Below, one piece after another: positions 1-7,069 of a DNA stretch of 19,728 bases. The position numbers were made by a program, and so were the translations under genes. Source of the DNA: Aeolococcus sp035552595 (GTDB lineage Bacteria > Chloroflexota > Dormibacteria > Aeolococcales > Aeolococcaceae). The notes beneath the pieces are model-generated. The model saw nothing but the letters and a program-made list of their open reading frames with translations, did no database searches and was not told the DNA's origin. Position 1 is the stretch's first letter; every line of letters begins with the position of its first letter. Location of the stretch: NCBI GenBank assembly GCA_035552595.1, contig DASZKZ010000018.1, forward strand, positions 1 through 19,728. The letters run 5' to 3'.

Positions 1-1
1 T

Positions 2-148
2 CTCGTCCTGCTCTGCACCCGCCACCACTGGTCGGTGCACGAGGGCGGCTGGCAGCTGGTGCGCGCCGACGACGGCGGCCTGCTGACCCTACCCCCGCTG
101 CCGCAACAGGTCTCGCTGGCCCGTGCGCCCACCACCGTGGCGGTGTGA
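2..148 (+). CDS. HNH endonuclease (DUF222/13E12-type), 3' end only
   Basis: This is the last 48 codons of a gene that begins before the window and ends at TGA 146-148. The visible peptide starts LVLLCTRHHWSVHEGGWQLV. That matches the end of the HNH nuclease domain in DUF222/REP13E12-type proteins, which typically read 'NLxLLCxxHHxxVHEGGW' with a metal-binding Cys and paired His. The remaining tail is short and Pro/Ala-rich. These proteins are multicopy in actinobacterial genomes and are often linked to mobile or repeated DNA, but their physiological role is poorly known. The gene converges on the minus-strand gene ending at 177, with only 28 bp between. The family call rests on this short motif because the diagnostic N-terminal DUF222 region is outside the window. 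Confidence 0.65.
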   Translation, partial: LVLLCTRHHWSVHEGGWQLVRADDGGLLTLPPLPQQVSLARAPTTVAV

Positions 149-176
149 TCTGGCCTACAAGGTCCGGGATTTCGCG

Positions 177-806
177 TCAGGACGCAGCGTCGACTGCGGC
201 GATGAGGGCATCGGCCACGGCGTCGCGGAGTTGCGCATGCGCCCGTTCGGCGTCGGTCCCGGTCCACGCGCCCGGGCCGCCCCACAGCCACAGGGTTGCG
301 GCCGACGCGGCCAGGCGGTGCGCGCGCAGCGGTGACGCCGTTGGCAGGAGGAAGTGCGGCCACGCCACGTCGGAGAGCTCTTCGCCGCTGCCGCTGGAAT
401 CGAGAATGGCGATGGCGCGGTTGACTGCCTCGGACCACAGCGGCGGTGCGCCCCCGCCTGCGCCGTCCCGAGCGGCGACGGCCGCAGTGCGCAGGACATC
501 GGTCACGTCATCGAGCTCGGTCAACTCAACCTCGACAGGCTCACAGGGCGACAGGAGCAGCCCGCCGTCGGTGGTACCGACGCGCCATCCCGCCGTCGGT
601 GTGGTGATGACGCTGTCGCCTCTGACGCCGGCGTCAGCGAGGAGCACCGGCCCGCCCGCATCACGAACCTGAGCGAACCAGCTGTCTACGTCCGCCGGCC
701 CACTCCCATTCAGGTGGCGCGCTCGCCGCACCACCATGAACGCCGGATGGAGTGGAAGCTGGAGTGGCGTACCGGCGGCCAGGGCCGCATTGGCGTGGGA
801 GGCCAA
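177..806 (-). CDS. Hypothetical protein downstream of the cobalamin-binding mutase subunit
   Basis: I do not recognise this protein. The frame has coding character (about 209 aa from a TTG at 806) with a balanced mix of hydrophobic and acidic residues, and no transmembrane segment, signal peptide or Cys-rich motif. Its middle contains WFAQVRDAGGPVLLADAG and a strand-rich stretch resembling a small alpha/beta or beta-sandwich fold; the C-terminal third is Ala-rich and helical. The start is unclear. The upstream gene stops at 847 in another frame, no ATG or GTG lies between that stop and residue ~25, and an in-frame ATG at 956 would force a ~110-bp overlap. TTG 806 is a compromise, and a CTG near 834 after a GGGGAG is also possible. 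It probably shares a transcript with the cobalamin-binding gene. Function unknown. Confidence 0.55.
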   Translation of the reverse strand: MASHANAALAAGTPLQLPLHPAFMVVRRARHLNGSGPADVDSWFAQVRDAGGPVLLADAGVRGDSVITTPTAGWRVGTTDGGLLLSPCEPVEVELTELDDVTDVLRTAAVAARDGAGGGAPPLWSEAVNRAIAILDSSGSGEELSDVAWPHFLLPTASPLRAHRLAASAATLWLWGGPGAWTGTDAERAHAQLRDAVADALIAAVDAAS

Positions 807-846
807 AGTAATCGCGGCGAGGGCTCGGGAGTCCAGCTCCCCGGCC

Positions 847-1260
847 TCAGGCTGCGACCTTGCCGAAGCGCCCCTTGACGTAGGCGACCGCCTCGTCGAG
901 CGACGTCCCCGGGGTGAACACCTTGTCGACACCGAGCTGGCGCAGGGCCTCGACATCCTGGTCGGGGATGATCCCGCCGCCGAAGACGACGATGTCACCG
1001 GCATCGCGATCGCGGAGCAGCCGGATGATCTCGGGGAAGAGGGTCATGTGGGCTCCGCTGAGCAGGCTGATACCGATCCCGTCGACGTCCTCCTGGATGG
1101 CGGCGTCGACCACCATCTCAGGGGTCTGGTGCAGCCCTGTGTAGATGACCTCGACGCCCGCGTCTCGCAGAGCGCGGGAGATCACCTTGATCCCCCGGTC
1201 GTGGCCGTCGAGCCCGACCTTGGCCGTGAGGATGCGAATGTGCCGGCCCTTCTCTGCCAC
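847..1260 (-). CDS. Methylmalonyl-CoA mutase cobalamin-binding (C-terminal) subunit
   Basis: This 137-aa protein is a stand-alone B12-binding domain of the kind that pairs with a separate catalytic TIM-barrel subunit to isomerise methylmalonyl-CoA and succinyl-CoA (or another acyl-CoA pair). The base-off/His-on signature is complete: D18-x-H20-x-x-G23 in GLDGHDRGIKV, where His20 is the lower cobalt ligand, followed by S65-x-L67 (GISLLSGAH) and a G94-G95-G96 stretch (VVFGGGIIPD) that lines the nucleotide tail. Length is normal for a split small subunit. The start is GTG 1260, placed six bases after a TAAGAT -10 hexamer, so the message may be leaderless. No large subunit is in the window, so substrate specificity cannot be assigned; isobutyryl- or ethylmalonyl-CoA mutase subunits look similar. 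Confidence 0.9.
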   Translation of the reverse strand: MAEKGRHIRILTAKVGLDGHDRGIKVISRALRDAGVEVIYTGLHQTPEMVVDAAIQEDVDGIGISLLSGAHMTLFPEIIRLLRDRDAGDIVVFGGGIIPDQDVEALRQLGVDKVFTPGTSLDEAVAYVKGRFGKVAA

Positions 1261-1266
1261 GCTGGG

Positions 1267-1272
1267 ATCTTA
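1267..1272 (-). promoter_or_regulatory. Putative -10 element (TAAGAT) of a leaderless transcript
   Basis: TAAGAT on the minus strand ends six bases before the GTG start of the cobalamin-binding subunit gene. It matches the TANNNT pattern that recurs 6-7 nt before other starts in this window. No convincing -35 element is visible. Confidence 0.5.
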
Positions 1273-1302
1273 GCGCCCGGTGCAATCCCGTCCGGAGACG
1301 GG

Positions 1303-2094
1303 TTACCGGACCGCGGCCGCGGCCAGGGAGGCGAGCGCGGCGGCCACGCGGCCGGCTCGCTCGGCGAACTCGGCGTCGACGGGGAGGTCGCAGGCACCGG
1401 AGGCGGCTCCGGCCAGGGCCGCGGCGAGGGCGACGACGCCGCCCTGCCCGCTGCCGCCGACCCGAGCCAGCACCGCTGAGACGCCGGCGCACTCCGTCCA
1501 GGCCAGCACGCTCAGCGCCGCCTGGAGCGCCGCCCCGGGATCGGTGTCGGCGGCGGCTGCCTCGCTGGTGGGGGCGGCGTTGGCGGCCGGATCGGCGGCG
1601 GGCGTTGGAGTGACCATGCCTGCCGTGACCTCGCTGTCCGGATCGAGGATGGTGAGGCGGTTGAGCAGCGCCATGGGCGCGTCCTCGAGAAGCGACTGGC
1701 GCACCCGGATGGCGGCCATCACCGGGTCGAAGCGGAGCAGGTCGGCGGCGACCAGCGCGGCGGCCACGCAGACCAGCGCGGTGCCCTCGTCGGCCCCGGC
1801 GAAGGCGGCGTATCGGTAGGCGTCGTGGCGCAGCCGGGGGCGGTCGAGCGGCGTGGACAGACCGAACGGGAGAGCGCGCAGGAGCAGCCCGGTGCCGTTG
1901 GTGTCGGTCAGCTGGCGCTGGCGCAGGTCGTCGACGTCCAGGCCGCCGCGCTCGGCGATGGACTCGGCGACGGCGAGCATGTCGTGGGCGGATCGGGCGC
2001 CGAAGGCATCGCCGCGGTCGTGGCCCGGGGAGGCCGCGGCCGCCCCGCAGAGGGCCGCGGCGATGCGCTGCTCGTGGTCGGGGACGGCTGTCAC
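1303..2094 (-). CDS. Degenerate ADP-ribosylglycohydrolase (DraG)-like protein
   Basis: The 263-aa product (GTG start at 2094, TAA stop) follows the order of landmarks of the ADP-ribosylglycohydrolase/DraG fold: an N-terminal AAALCGAAA helix, a HDMLAVAESIAERGG helix (residues 37-51) where active enzymes have TDDTxMxLALAESLLERG, NGTGLLLRALPFGL (66-79) matching NGxxMRxxPLGL, and GGVVALAAALAGAASG (218-233) matching the C-terminal DTDTxAAxAGAxxGA helix. The paired metal-binding aspartates are missing at both sites: ARSAHDM replaces the first cluster and GGSGQGG the second. A low-complexity Ala/Pro/Thr insert spans about 161-187. Known active family members remove ADP-ribose with two Mg ions; this one is probably a pseudoenzyme or binding protein. 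The GTG at 2094 is supported by a TAGCGT hexamer seven bases upstream; an ATG at 2151 would add 19 Arg/Pro-rich residues. Confidence 0.6.
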   Translation of the reverse strand: MTAVPDHEQRIAAALCGAAAASPGHDRGDAFGARSAHDMLAVAESIAERGGLDVDDLRQRQLTDTNGTGLLLRALPFGLSTPLDRPRLRHDAYRYAAFAGADEGTALVCVAAALVAADLLRFDPVMAAIRVRQSLLEDAPMALLNRLTILDPDSEVTAGMVTPTPAADPAANAAPTSEAAAADTDPGAALQAALSVLAWTECAGVSAVLARVGGSGQGGVVALAAALAGAASGACDLPVDAEFAERAGRVAAALASLAAAAVR

Positions 2095-2101
2095 CCGGGC
2101 A

Positions 2102-2107
2102 ACGCTA
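2102..2107 (-). promoter_or_regulatory. Putative -10 element (TAGCGT, extended TGC) of a leaderless transcript
   Basis: TGCTAGCGT on the minus strand lies seven bases before the GTG start at 2094. The same TGCTAGCGT string forms the -10 of the cobB promoter near 8613. It supports choosing GTG 2094 over the upstream ATG. Confidence 0.5.
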
Positions 2108-2170
2108 GCAGGCGGCCGTGGTGGGGTCGCGTCCCCCCGGCGACGGCACATGGACGTCGCCTGGGCGGGC

Positions 2171-2176
2171 TATCCT
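2171..2176 (+). promoter_or_regulatory. Putative -10 element (TATCCT) of a leaderless transcript
   Basis: TATCCT on the plus strand is followed by seven bases and the ATG of the gene at 2184. It is divergent from the promoter at 2102-2107, so the two genes share a ~90-bp control region. No good -35 is seen. Confidence 0.5.
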
Positions 2177-2183
2177 GTGCTCG

Positions 2184-2669
2184 ATGGCCTCCCGTGCACC
2201 GGCGCTGCTGACGGCGGCGGGTCCGCTCGCCCGCGCGGCGGCCGGCGCCGTGCGCATGTCCAGCGGGCGGTCGGCAGCGCTGGGATCCGCTGCCTGGGGT
2301 TCGGCTGCCGCAGCGGCGCTGCGCCGGCTGGAGGGATCGCCATCGGGCCGCGCCCAACGTCATCCGCTGACGCCGGCGGCGGTGCGCGTGGAGCGCGCCC
2401 GCTCCCATCGCCACGGCGAGCGCTCCGATCAGACCGCGGTCACCGTGTGGTTCGGCGAGGGCCCAGCGCTGCCCGGACCCGGCGGCGGCGACGCCCTGCG
2501 CAGCGCGATGCGGATCAGCAGCGGCGTGGTCGGCGCCGCCGCCCTGGCCGCGCTCACGGCGATCGCGGCGCGACGCGAGGAGGCGCGCACCCGGGTCATC
2601 GACGCGCCCGCCCGGCGGCGCGGATCCGCTGACCACGCAGATTCCCTGACCGTGGCGCAGATTCGCTGA
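2184..2669 (+). CDS. Hypothetical Ala/Arg-rich protein, 3' end formed by tandem repeat
   Basis: This 161-aa basic protein is not recognised. It has Ala-rich helices at about 5-24 and 30-48, a short basic/His segment (RARSHRHGER, 71-80), and a hydrophobic Ala-rich helix at about 113-129 (SGVVGAAALAALTAIAA) followed by basic residues, which could be one C-terminal membrane anchor. ATG 2184 sits seven bases after TATCCT, consistent with a leaderless start. The last ~16 codons and the stop come from the 20-bp repeat array starting at 2622. Because the unit length is not a multiple of three, each unit shifts frame and the third supplies TGA. The original C-terminus may therefore have been replaced or extended by repeat growth. 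It is a modest-confidence gene because the composition is biased, but the promoter-like hexamer and frame length favour it. Confidence 0.5.
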   Translation: MASRAPALLTAAGPLARAAAGAVRMSSGRSAALGSAAWGSAAAAALRRLEGSPSGRAQRHPLTPAAVRVERARSHRHGERSDQTAVTVWFGEGPALPGPGGGDALRSAMRISSGVVGAAALAALTAIAARREEARTRVIDAPARRRGSADHADSLTVAQIR

Positions 2670-2741
2670 GCGTGGCGCGGATTCGCTGACCACGCGGATG
2701 CGGATTCGCTGACGGTGGCGCGGATTCGCTGACCGCGGCGG
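2622..2741. repeat. Six-unit ~20-bp tandem repeat array
   Basis: Six diverged units with consensus GGATTCGCTGACCGTGGCGC begin at 2622, 2639, 2659, 2679, 2702 and 2722. Lengths are 17, 20, 20, 23, 20 and 20 bp. The GATTCGCTGA core is the best-kept part. The array separates two convergent genes (stops at 2669 and 2762) and overlaps the end of the first. There is no spacer between units, so it is a minisatellite rather than CRISPR. It could be an orphan transposon end with multiple transposase-binding repeats, as in some IS21-type elements, but no transposase is adjacent. Confidence 0.85.
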
Positions 2742-2761
2742 GGCAGTTGCTGCGCCGGCGC

Positions 2762-3607
2762 TCAGTCGTTGAGCCAGGGAAGCAGCGAGGTGGGCCGGCG
2801 GCCGTGCTCCAGGGCACGGAGTGTGTGGCCGTCGCTGCGCAGCACCTCACGCGAGCAGGGATTCATGGCATCGCGCCACTCCTGCACCACCCTCGCCCCA
2901 AACAGCGCCGCGCCGGGGAGCGCGGCCGGGATGACCAGGGCGACCGAGCGGTCGGGCAGACCGATGAGCACGTCCCCGCCGGCGCGCTCCGCGAAGGCCC
3001 GGAGCACCGCCTCGACCATCACGATGCTGCCCTGGTAGAGCGAGTCACCGGCAAGGCGCCAGCCGTCCGCGGGGATGCGCTCGATGGCGCCGATGCGCTC
3101 GACAACGCGGGTGAAGCGCGCCGCGGTGTTCTGGTCGGCGGCGCGACGGACCGCGGCGATGTCCATGCCCGCGGCCTCCCACTCCGCCCGGGGCACGCCG
3201 CGCATCACCTGACCGGGCAGCGACTCCGCGATGAAGGCGACCATGTCGCTGCCGATGCCGTCCTGGAGCAGCTCCTCGCTCCGCGCCAGCGAGGCCATGT
3301 AGCGCCGGCTGCGCACGCACCAGAGCACGCGCGAGAGGGCCACCGTGTCGGCGGGACGCGGCACCATGCTCGCCTCCGCGGAGCGGACGAAGTCGGCGAT
3401 CAGCGCGGCGGTGCGCGCCGGCTGGCGCTCGCAGGCCGCGTACAGAGCGGAGAGCGGCAGGGCGATCTCTACCCCCGGGCCGCGCACCCGCAGGCAGTAG
3501 CGCGCGGCGTCGATCTCGACCGAGGTTCCGCTGTATCGGGACGCCACCTGCAGCCGCAGCCGCTCCGCGAAGGCGGTGCGGTCGCCCGGTTCCCCCGCCA
3601 CCGCCAT
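2762..3607 (-). CDS. DUF1444 family protein
   Basis: The 281-aa cytoplasmic protein follows the layout of DUF1444 (YtpQ-like) proteins. An N-terminal helix precedes a strand pair with VEIDAARYCLRVRGPGVEI (residues ~30-48). Next come a helix with LSALYAACERQPARTAALI and a helical middle where GMDIAAVRRAADQNTAARF (~145-163) corresponds to the family's 'gl..eel...A.eNL' segment. The C-terminal half has the usual DSLYQGSIVMVEAVL and GDVLIGLPDRSVALVIP strands, the latter resembling the family's 'aiPnRdlLlv'. No catalytic residues are known for the family. ATG 3607 is four bases after the VWA gene's TAG stop, so it is the last gene of the AAA+/VWA operon and may work with that pair. It has no signal peptide or membrane segment. 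Confidence 0.7.
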   Translation of the reverse strand: MAVAGEPGDRTAFAERLRLQVASRYSGTSVEIDAARYCLRVRGPGVEIALPLSALYAACERQPARTAALIADFVRSAEASMVPRPADTVALSRVLWCVRSRRYMASLARSEELLQDGIGSDMVAFIAESLPGQVMRGVPRAEWEAAGMDIAAVRRAADQNTAARFTRVVERIGAIERIPADGWRLAGDSLYQGSIVMVEAVLRAFAERAGGDVLIGLPDRSVALVIPAALPGAALFGARVVQEWRDAMNPCSREVLRSDGHTLRALEHGRRPTSLLPWLND

Positions 3608-3611
3608 CCTG

Positions 3612-5630
3612 CTAGGCGGCGCGCCGCCGCTTGCTGGCGACGTAGTCGACGAGCACGTAATCGCCGAGCCGGTCGGGACTGATGAAGAAGGCGCGCCCCC
3701 GGTTGAGCCGGGTCATCTCGTCGATGAACTGGACCAGCTGGTGGTTGGACTCGAGCATGAACGTGTTGATGACGATGTTCTCGCGGGTGCAGCGCTGCAC
3801 CTCCACCAGGGTCTTGGCGAAGGTCTCTGGCAGCGGTGGATAGAAGAACACCGGCCTGCCGTTCTCGATGTGCGCGGTGGGCTCGCCGTCGCTGACGATG
3901 ATGATCTGCTTGTTGGCGGCGCCGTCGCGCGCCAGCAGGCGCCGCGCCATCATCAGGCCGTGCTGCATGTTGGTGCCGTACACGTACTCGTTGACGCTGA
4001 GATGGGGCAGGTCGGAGGAGCGGATCTCGCGGGCGATGTCGCTGAAGCCGATGATGTGCAGGGCGTCGCGCGGGTACTGGCTGCGGATCAGCGAATCCAG
4101 GGCCAGGGCCACCTTCTTGGCGGCGTAGAAGTAGCCGCGCAGCGGCATGCTGCGGCTCATATCGAGCATCAGCACGGTCGACGAGCGAGTCAGCGAATCG
4201 CTGCGATGCACCTCGAAGTCGCCAGGCTCCAGCAGGGGCACGCCGGTGCCCTCGCCCGGCGCGGTCGAGGCCTGGCGCTGGATGGCGTTCATGACGGTGC
4301 GCTCGACGTCGAGGTCGAAGGGATCGCCGAACTCGTAGGGCTTGCTGTCCTCGGCACGCTCGCCGCGCTGGCCGCGCCGGCTCAGCGCGTGCTCGCCGAA
4401 GCGATCCCTGTGGAGCTGCGCGAAGAGGTCGCCGAGCGCCTTCTGGCCGATGCGGCGCATGCCGCGGGCGGTCAACCGCAAGCCCTCGGCGTCGCGCTGC
4501 ACCAGGCCGCGGGTCTCCAGCTCACCGGCCATGTGGGAGAGCTGGTCGAGGCTGCGCGCCGCCTCGTCGCCGAGCATCTCCTGGAGCTGGCGGCGCGTCT
4601 CCGGGTTGATCTGGCCGCCGCGGTAAACCTCACGGAGGCTGCGCTCCAGCTCCTCCATCGACTGCAGGCGGCCCATCAGCTGCATGGCCTCGTCGAGGGG
4701 CAGCTCCTCGCCGCCGAAGAAGGAGTAGCGCGAGCCCAGCCCCCCGCGCGGGGAGAGCATCTCCAGGCCGGCGCCGAGCTCGGCGAGCTCCGATTGCAGC
4801 TCGGGGTCGCCGAACACGGAGTCGACGAGATCGCCGAGCTGGCGGCGCATCTCCGGCGACAGCGAGCGCATCAGCGAATCCATGCGCGCCATCTGGCGGG
4901 TGATCTCGTCGAGGAAGTCGTCCACCTTGGGCGGCGCGTTGGGGAAGAGGCGGCCCCAGCGCTCCAGGAAGCTCTCGTAGCTGCGCTGCCGCTGCGCCTC
5001 GGGAACGCCCTCGAGCTTCTCACGCACCAGCCGGTTGAGGTCGCGAGCCATGGCGCGCAGCTGGGCGACGTCCTCCGCCGACATCGCCTGCATCTGCTCG
5101 GTCATCTCCTTGAAGTAGGTGTCGACGACTCCCTTCTTGATCTCCTCGAGGAGGCGGGTGAAGGCCTGCTCGGCACGCTCGTCCATGAATTCGTAGCCCT
5201 GCAGCTCGCTGATCGCCGCTCCCGGCTCGGGGGGGAGCTCGTCGAGCTGCTCGCGGCGTTTGGCCGCCACCCGCTCGAGAATGCGCCGCGCCGACTCCTC
5301 GTCGACCTGAGCGAGGCGCTCGTCGATGCCCTGGCGCTCCAGGCGGACGACGTTGTCGAGCTTCTCGGTGATGTCCTTGAAGACCCCGTCGAGGTTGTAC
5401 TTCTCGAGCTGCTTGCGGCGCTGCCTGGCCAACCGCTCGGTCATCTCCTCGAGGCCCATCAGCCGCCGTCCCGAGCGGTCGCGCCAGCCCTGGCTGAGCA
5501 TGCGGCGCAGAGCTGTCTCGAAGTCCCAGCCGTGGAAGACGTCCTCGCTGAGCCGGTTGAAGATCTCCTCGACGTCCGGGCCGAGCGGGTCCTGGGTGCC
5601 GTCCCAGGCGCTGAAGCGGTGCGCTCTCAC
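3612..5630 (-). CDS. VWA domain protein, partner of the AAA+ ATPase
   Basis: The 672-aa protein has a long helical, highly charged N-terminal part (about 20-460, coiled-coil-like, many Arg/Glu) and a C-terminal von Willebrand factor A domain (~480-655). The MIDAS metal site is intact: D490-x-S492-x-S494 in LMLDMSRSM, T553 in YGTNMQ, and D581 in IVSDGEPT. VWA proteins of this type bind a partner AAA+ ATPase and use the metal ion to engage a substrate, as in magnesium and cobalt chelatases and MoxR/CoxE systems. GTG 5630 overlaps the ATPase stop in a GTGA four-base junction, which fixes the start and implies translational coupling. It is followed by the DUF1444 gene after four bases. Length and architecture resemble the mycobacterial Rv0959-type protein (from memory). 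The substrate is unknown. Confidence 0.85.
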   Translation of the reverse strand: MRAHRFSAWDGTQDPLGPDVEEIFNRLSEDVFHGWDFETALRRMLSQGWRDRSGRRLMGLEEMTERLARQRRKQLEKYNLDGVFKDITEKLDNVVRLERQGIDERLAQVDEESARRILERVAAKRREQLDELPPEPGAAISELQGYEFMDERAEQAFTRLLEEIKKGVVDTYFKEMTEQMQAMSAEDVAQLRAMARDLNRLVREKLEGVPEAQRQRSYESFLERWGRLFPNAPPKVDDFLDEITRQMARMDSLMRSLSPEMRRQLGDLVDSVFGDPELQSELAELGAGLEMLSPRGGLGSRYSFFGGEELPLDEAMQLMGRLQSMEELERSLREVYRGGQINPETRRQLQEMLGDEAARSLDQLSHMAGELETRGLVQRDAEGLRLTARGMRRIGQKALGDLFAQLHRDRFGEHALSRRGQRGERAEDSKPYEFGDPFDLDVERTVMNAIQRQASTAPGEGTGVPLLEPGDFEVHRSDSLTRSSTVLMLDMSRSMPLRGYFYAAKKVALALDSLIRSQYPRDALHIIGFSDIAREIRSSDLPHLSVNEYVYGTNMQHGLMMARRLLARDGAANKQIIIVSDGEPTAHIENGRPVFFYPPLPETFAKTLVEVQRCTRENIVINTFMLESNHQLVQFIDEMTRLNRGRAFFISPDRLGDYVLVDYVASKRRRAA

Positions 5631-7030
5631 CCGCCGTACACGGCGGTGCCGTCCATCTCCGTCTTGTTGAGCCGCTTGCCACGGTGCAGGCCCTCGAGGA
5701 TGAACTCGAGCACGGCGGCGCGCGACGCCGCGCTGGGCGCCTCGCCGAGCTTCTCGGTGGCGGCGTCGATGCCGGGGAGCTCGCTGAGCGCGGCGGCGTA
5801 GGCGGTGGCGGAGAGCGAGTCGCCGACCTCCACGGTGAAGCCGCCGCGGTCGAAGCGCTGCAGCAGCTCGGCGAACTCGCCGGCGTTGAAGTGGCGCCGG
5901 AAGACGTTGCTGCAGGCGGTGTGCAGCATCTTGTCGAGGACGCCGCTGTCGTCGCCGTCGTCGAGGGTCTCCAGCTCGAGCTTGCCGGCGCTCGACGCCG
6001 GCAGGGCGACCAGGTCGCTGATGCGGGCCACCGCCTCCTTCTCCCCGGTGCGCAGGGCGCGGCGCAACGCGTTGCTGGCCAGGTTCTCCTGGTTGGCGAT
6101 GCTCATGCGCACCGACACACCGCTGCGCTGGTTGACCTGGGGATGGCGGCGGGCCAGCTGGGTGAACTCCGCCACGATCTCCTTCATGTAGTGGGGCACG
6201 TGCACCGGCACCGGCATCTCGTCGAAGGTGGTCGCCTCCTGGTCGACGATGGCGATCTCGTGCTCGAGGCTGCGCGGGTAGTGGGTGCGGATCTGGGCGC
6301 CAAACCGATCCTTGAGCGGGGTGATGATCCGGCCTCGGTTGGTGTAGTCCTCGGGGTTGGCGGTGGCCACCACGAAGACATCCAGCGGCAGGCGCAGCCG
6401 GTAGCCGCGGATCTGCACGTCGCGCTCCTCGATGATGTTGAGCAGGCCCACCTGGATGCGCTCGGCGAGGTCGGGGAGCTCGTTGATGGCGAAGATGCCG
6501 CGATGGGTGCGGGGGATGAGCCCGTAGTGGATGGTCAGCTCGTCGCTGAGATAGCGGCCCTCGGCGACCCGGATGGGATCGACCTCGCCGATGAGGTCGG
6601 CGATGGAGGTGTCGGGGGTGGCCAGCTTCTCGCTGTAGCGCATCTCCGGAGTGAGCCAGGCCACCTCGGTCTCGTCCCCGCCGGCGGCGACCAGCTCGCG
6701 GCAGCGCCGGCAGAGCGGGCTGTACGGGTCGTCGTTGATCTCGCAACCGGCGATCGCGGGGATGGCGTCGTCGAGCAGGTCGGTGAGGCCGCGGAGCAGG
6801 CGCGATTTGGCCTGGCCGCGCTCGCCGAGGAGGATGAGGTCCTGGCCGGCGAGGAGCGCATTCTCCAGCTCGGGGATGACCGATTCCTCATAGCCCAGGA
6901 TGCCGCTGAAGAGAGCATCGCCGGCGGCCAGGCGGCGGATCAGGTTGCGGCGCAGCTCGGCGCGCACCGGCAGCACCCGGTACTCGGTGCGGCGCAGCTC
7001 GCCGATGGTGGACGGACGGGACTCGAGCAT
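5627..7030 (-). CDS. AAA+ ATPase of the ChlI/MoxR type with a Cys cluster
   Basis: The 467-aa protein is a magnesium-chelatase-I-like AAA+ ATPase. Walker A is G69-ERGQAK-S76. The Walker B region is GIFAINELPDL (178-188), where the usual Asp before Glu184 is Asn183. Sensor 1 is in VVATANPEDYTNRG (N225), and ITPLKDRFG (236-244) is a typical following motif. A C-x10-C-x2-C cluster at C96, C107 and C110 sits between Walker A and Walker B, which may bind zinc. The gene runs with the VWA protein and DUF1444, so it probably powers a VWA-coupled remodelling or metal-insertion machine. ATG 7030 is chosen because TAAGGT lies exactly seven bases upstream; a GTG nine bases earlier would overlap that hexamer. 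cobB ends only 40 bp upstream, so read-through from the cobB promoter is also likely. Confidence 0.88.
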   Translation of the reverse strand: MLESRPSTIGELRRTEYRVLPVRAELRRNLIRRLAAGDALFSGILGYEESVIPELENALLAGQDLILLGERGQAKSRLLRGLTDLLDDAIPAIAGCEINDDPYSPLCRRCRELVAAGGDETEVAWLTPEMRYSEKLATPDTSIADLIGEVDPIRVAEGRYLSDELTIHYGLIPRTHRGIFAINELPDLAERIQVGLLNIIEERDVQIRGYRLRLPLDVFVVATANPEDYTNRGRIITPLKDRFGAQIRTHYPRSLEHEIAIVDQEATTFDEMPVPVHVPHYMKEIVAEFTQLARRHPQVNQRSGVSVRMSIANQENLASNALRRALRTGEKEAVARISDLVALPASSAGKLELETLDDGDDSGVLDKMLHTACSNVFRRHFNAGEFAELLQRFDRGGFTVEVGDSLSATAYAAALSELPGIDAATEKLGEAPSAASRAAVLEFILEGLHRGKRLNKTEMDGTAVYGG

Positions 7031-7037
7031 GGCGCTC

Positions 7038-7043
7038 ACCTTA
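7038..7043 (-). promoter_or_regulatory. Putative -10 element (TAAGGT) of a leaderless transcript
   Basis: TAAGGT on the minus strand is followed by GAGCGCC and ATG 7030. The 12-mer GTGAGCGCCATG recurs exactly at the thioredoxin gene start near 17386, also behind a TANNNT hexamer. The AAGGTGAG here could instead act as a Shine-Dalgarno sequence, so the two readings compete. Confidence 0.4.
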
Positions 7044-7069
7044 CACCGGGCCGTCGGGACGACCGCGGG

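Noticed and set aside
1..148. A mobile element or prophage edge suggested by the HNH nuclease end
   Set aside because: DUF222/HNH proteins are common chromosomal genes in such genomes, and no integrase, phage gene or terminal repeat is nearby.
2622..2741. CRISPR array
   Set aside because: The ~20-bp units are directly adjacent with no unique spacers, and no cas gene is present.
3576..5801. A long open frame on the plus strand opposite the VWA gene
   Set aside because: It mirrors the GC-rich third positions of the minus-strand gene, its product is a repetitive Ala/Leu/Glu/His/Val mix without motifs, and the opposite strand has clear VWA motifs.
3612..7030. Naming the AAA+/VWA pair as cobaltochelatase CobS/CobT or magnesium chelatase BchI/BchD
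   Set aside because: Adjacent cobB is suggestive, but there is no large chelatase subunit in the window and similar pairs serve other roles, so only the fold-level call is made.
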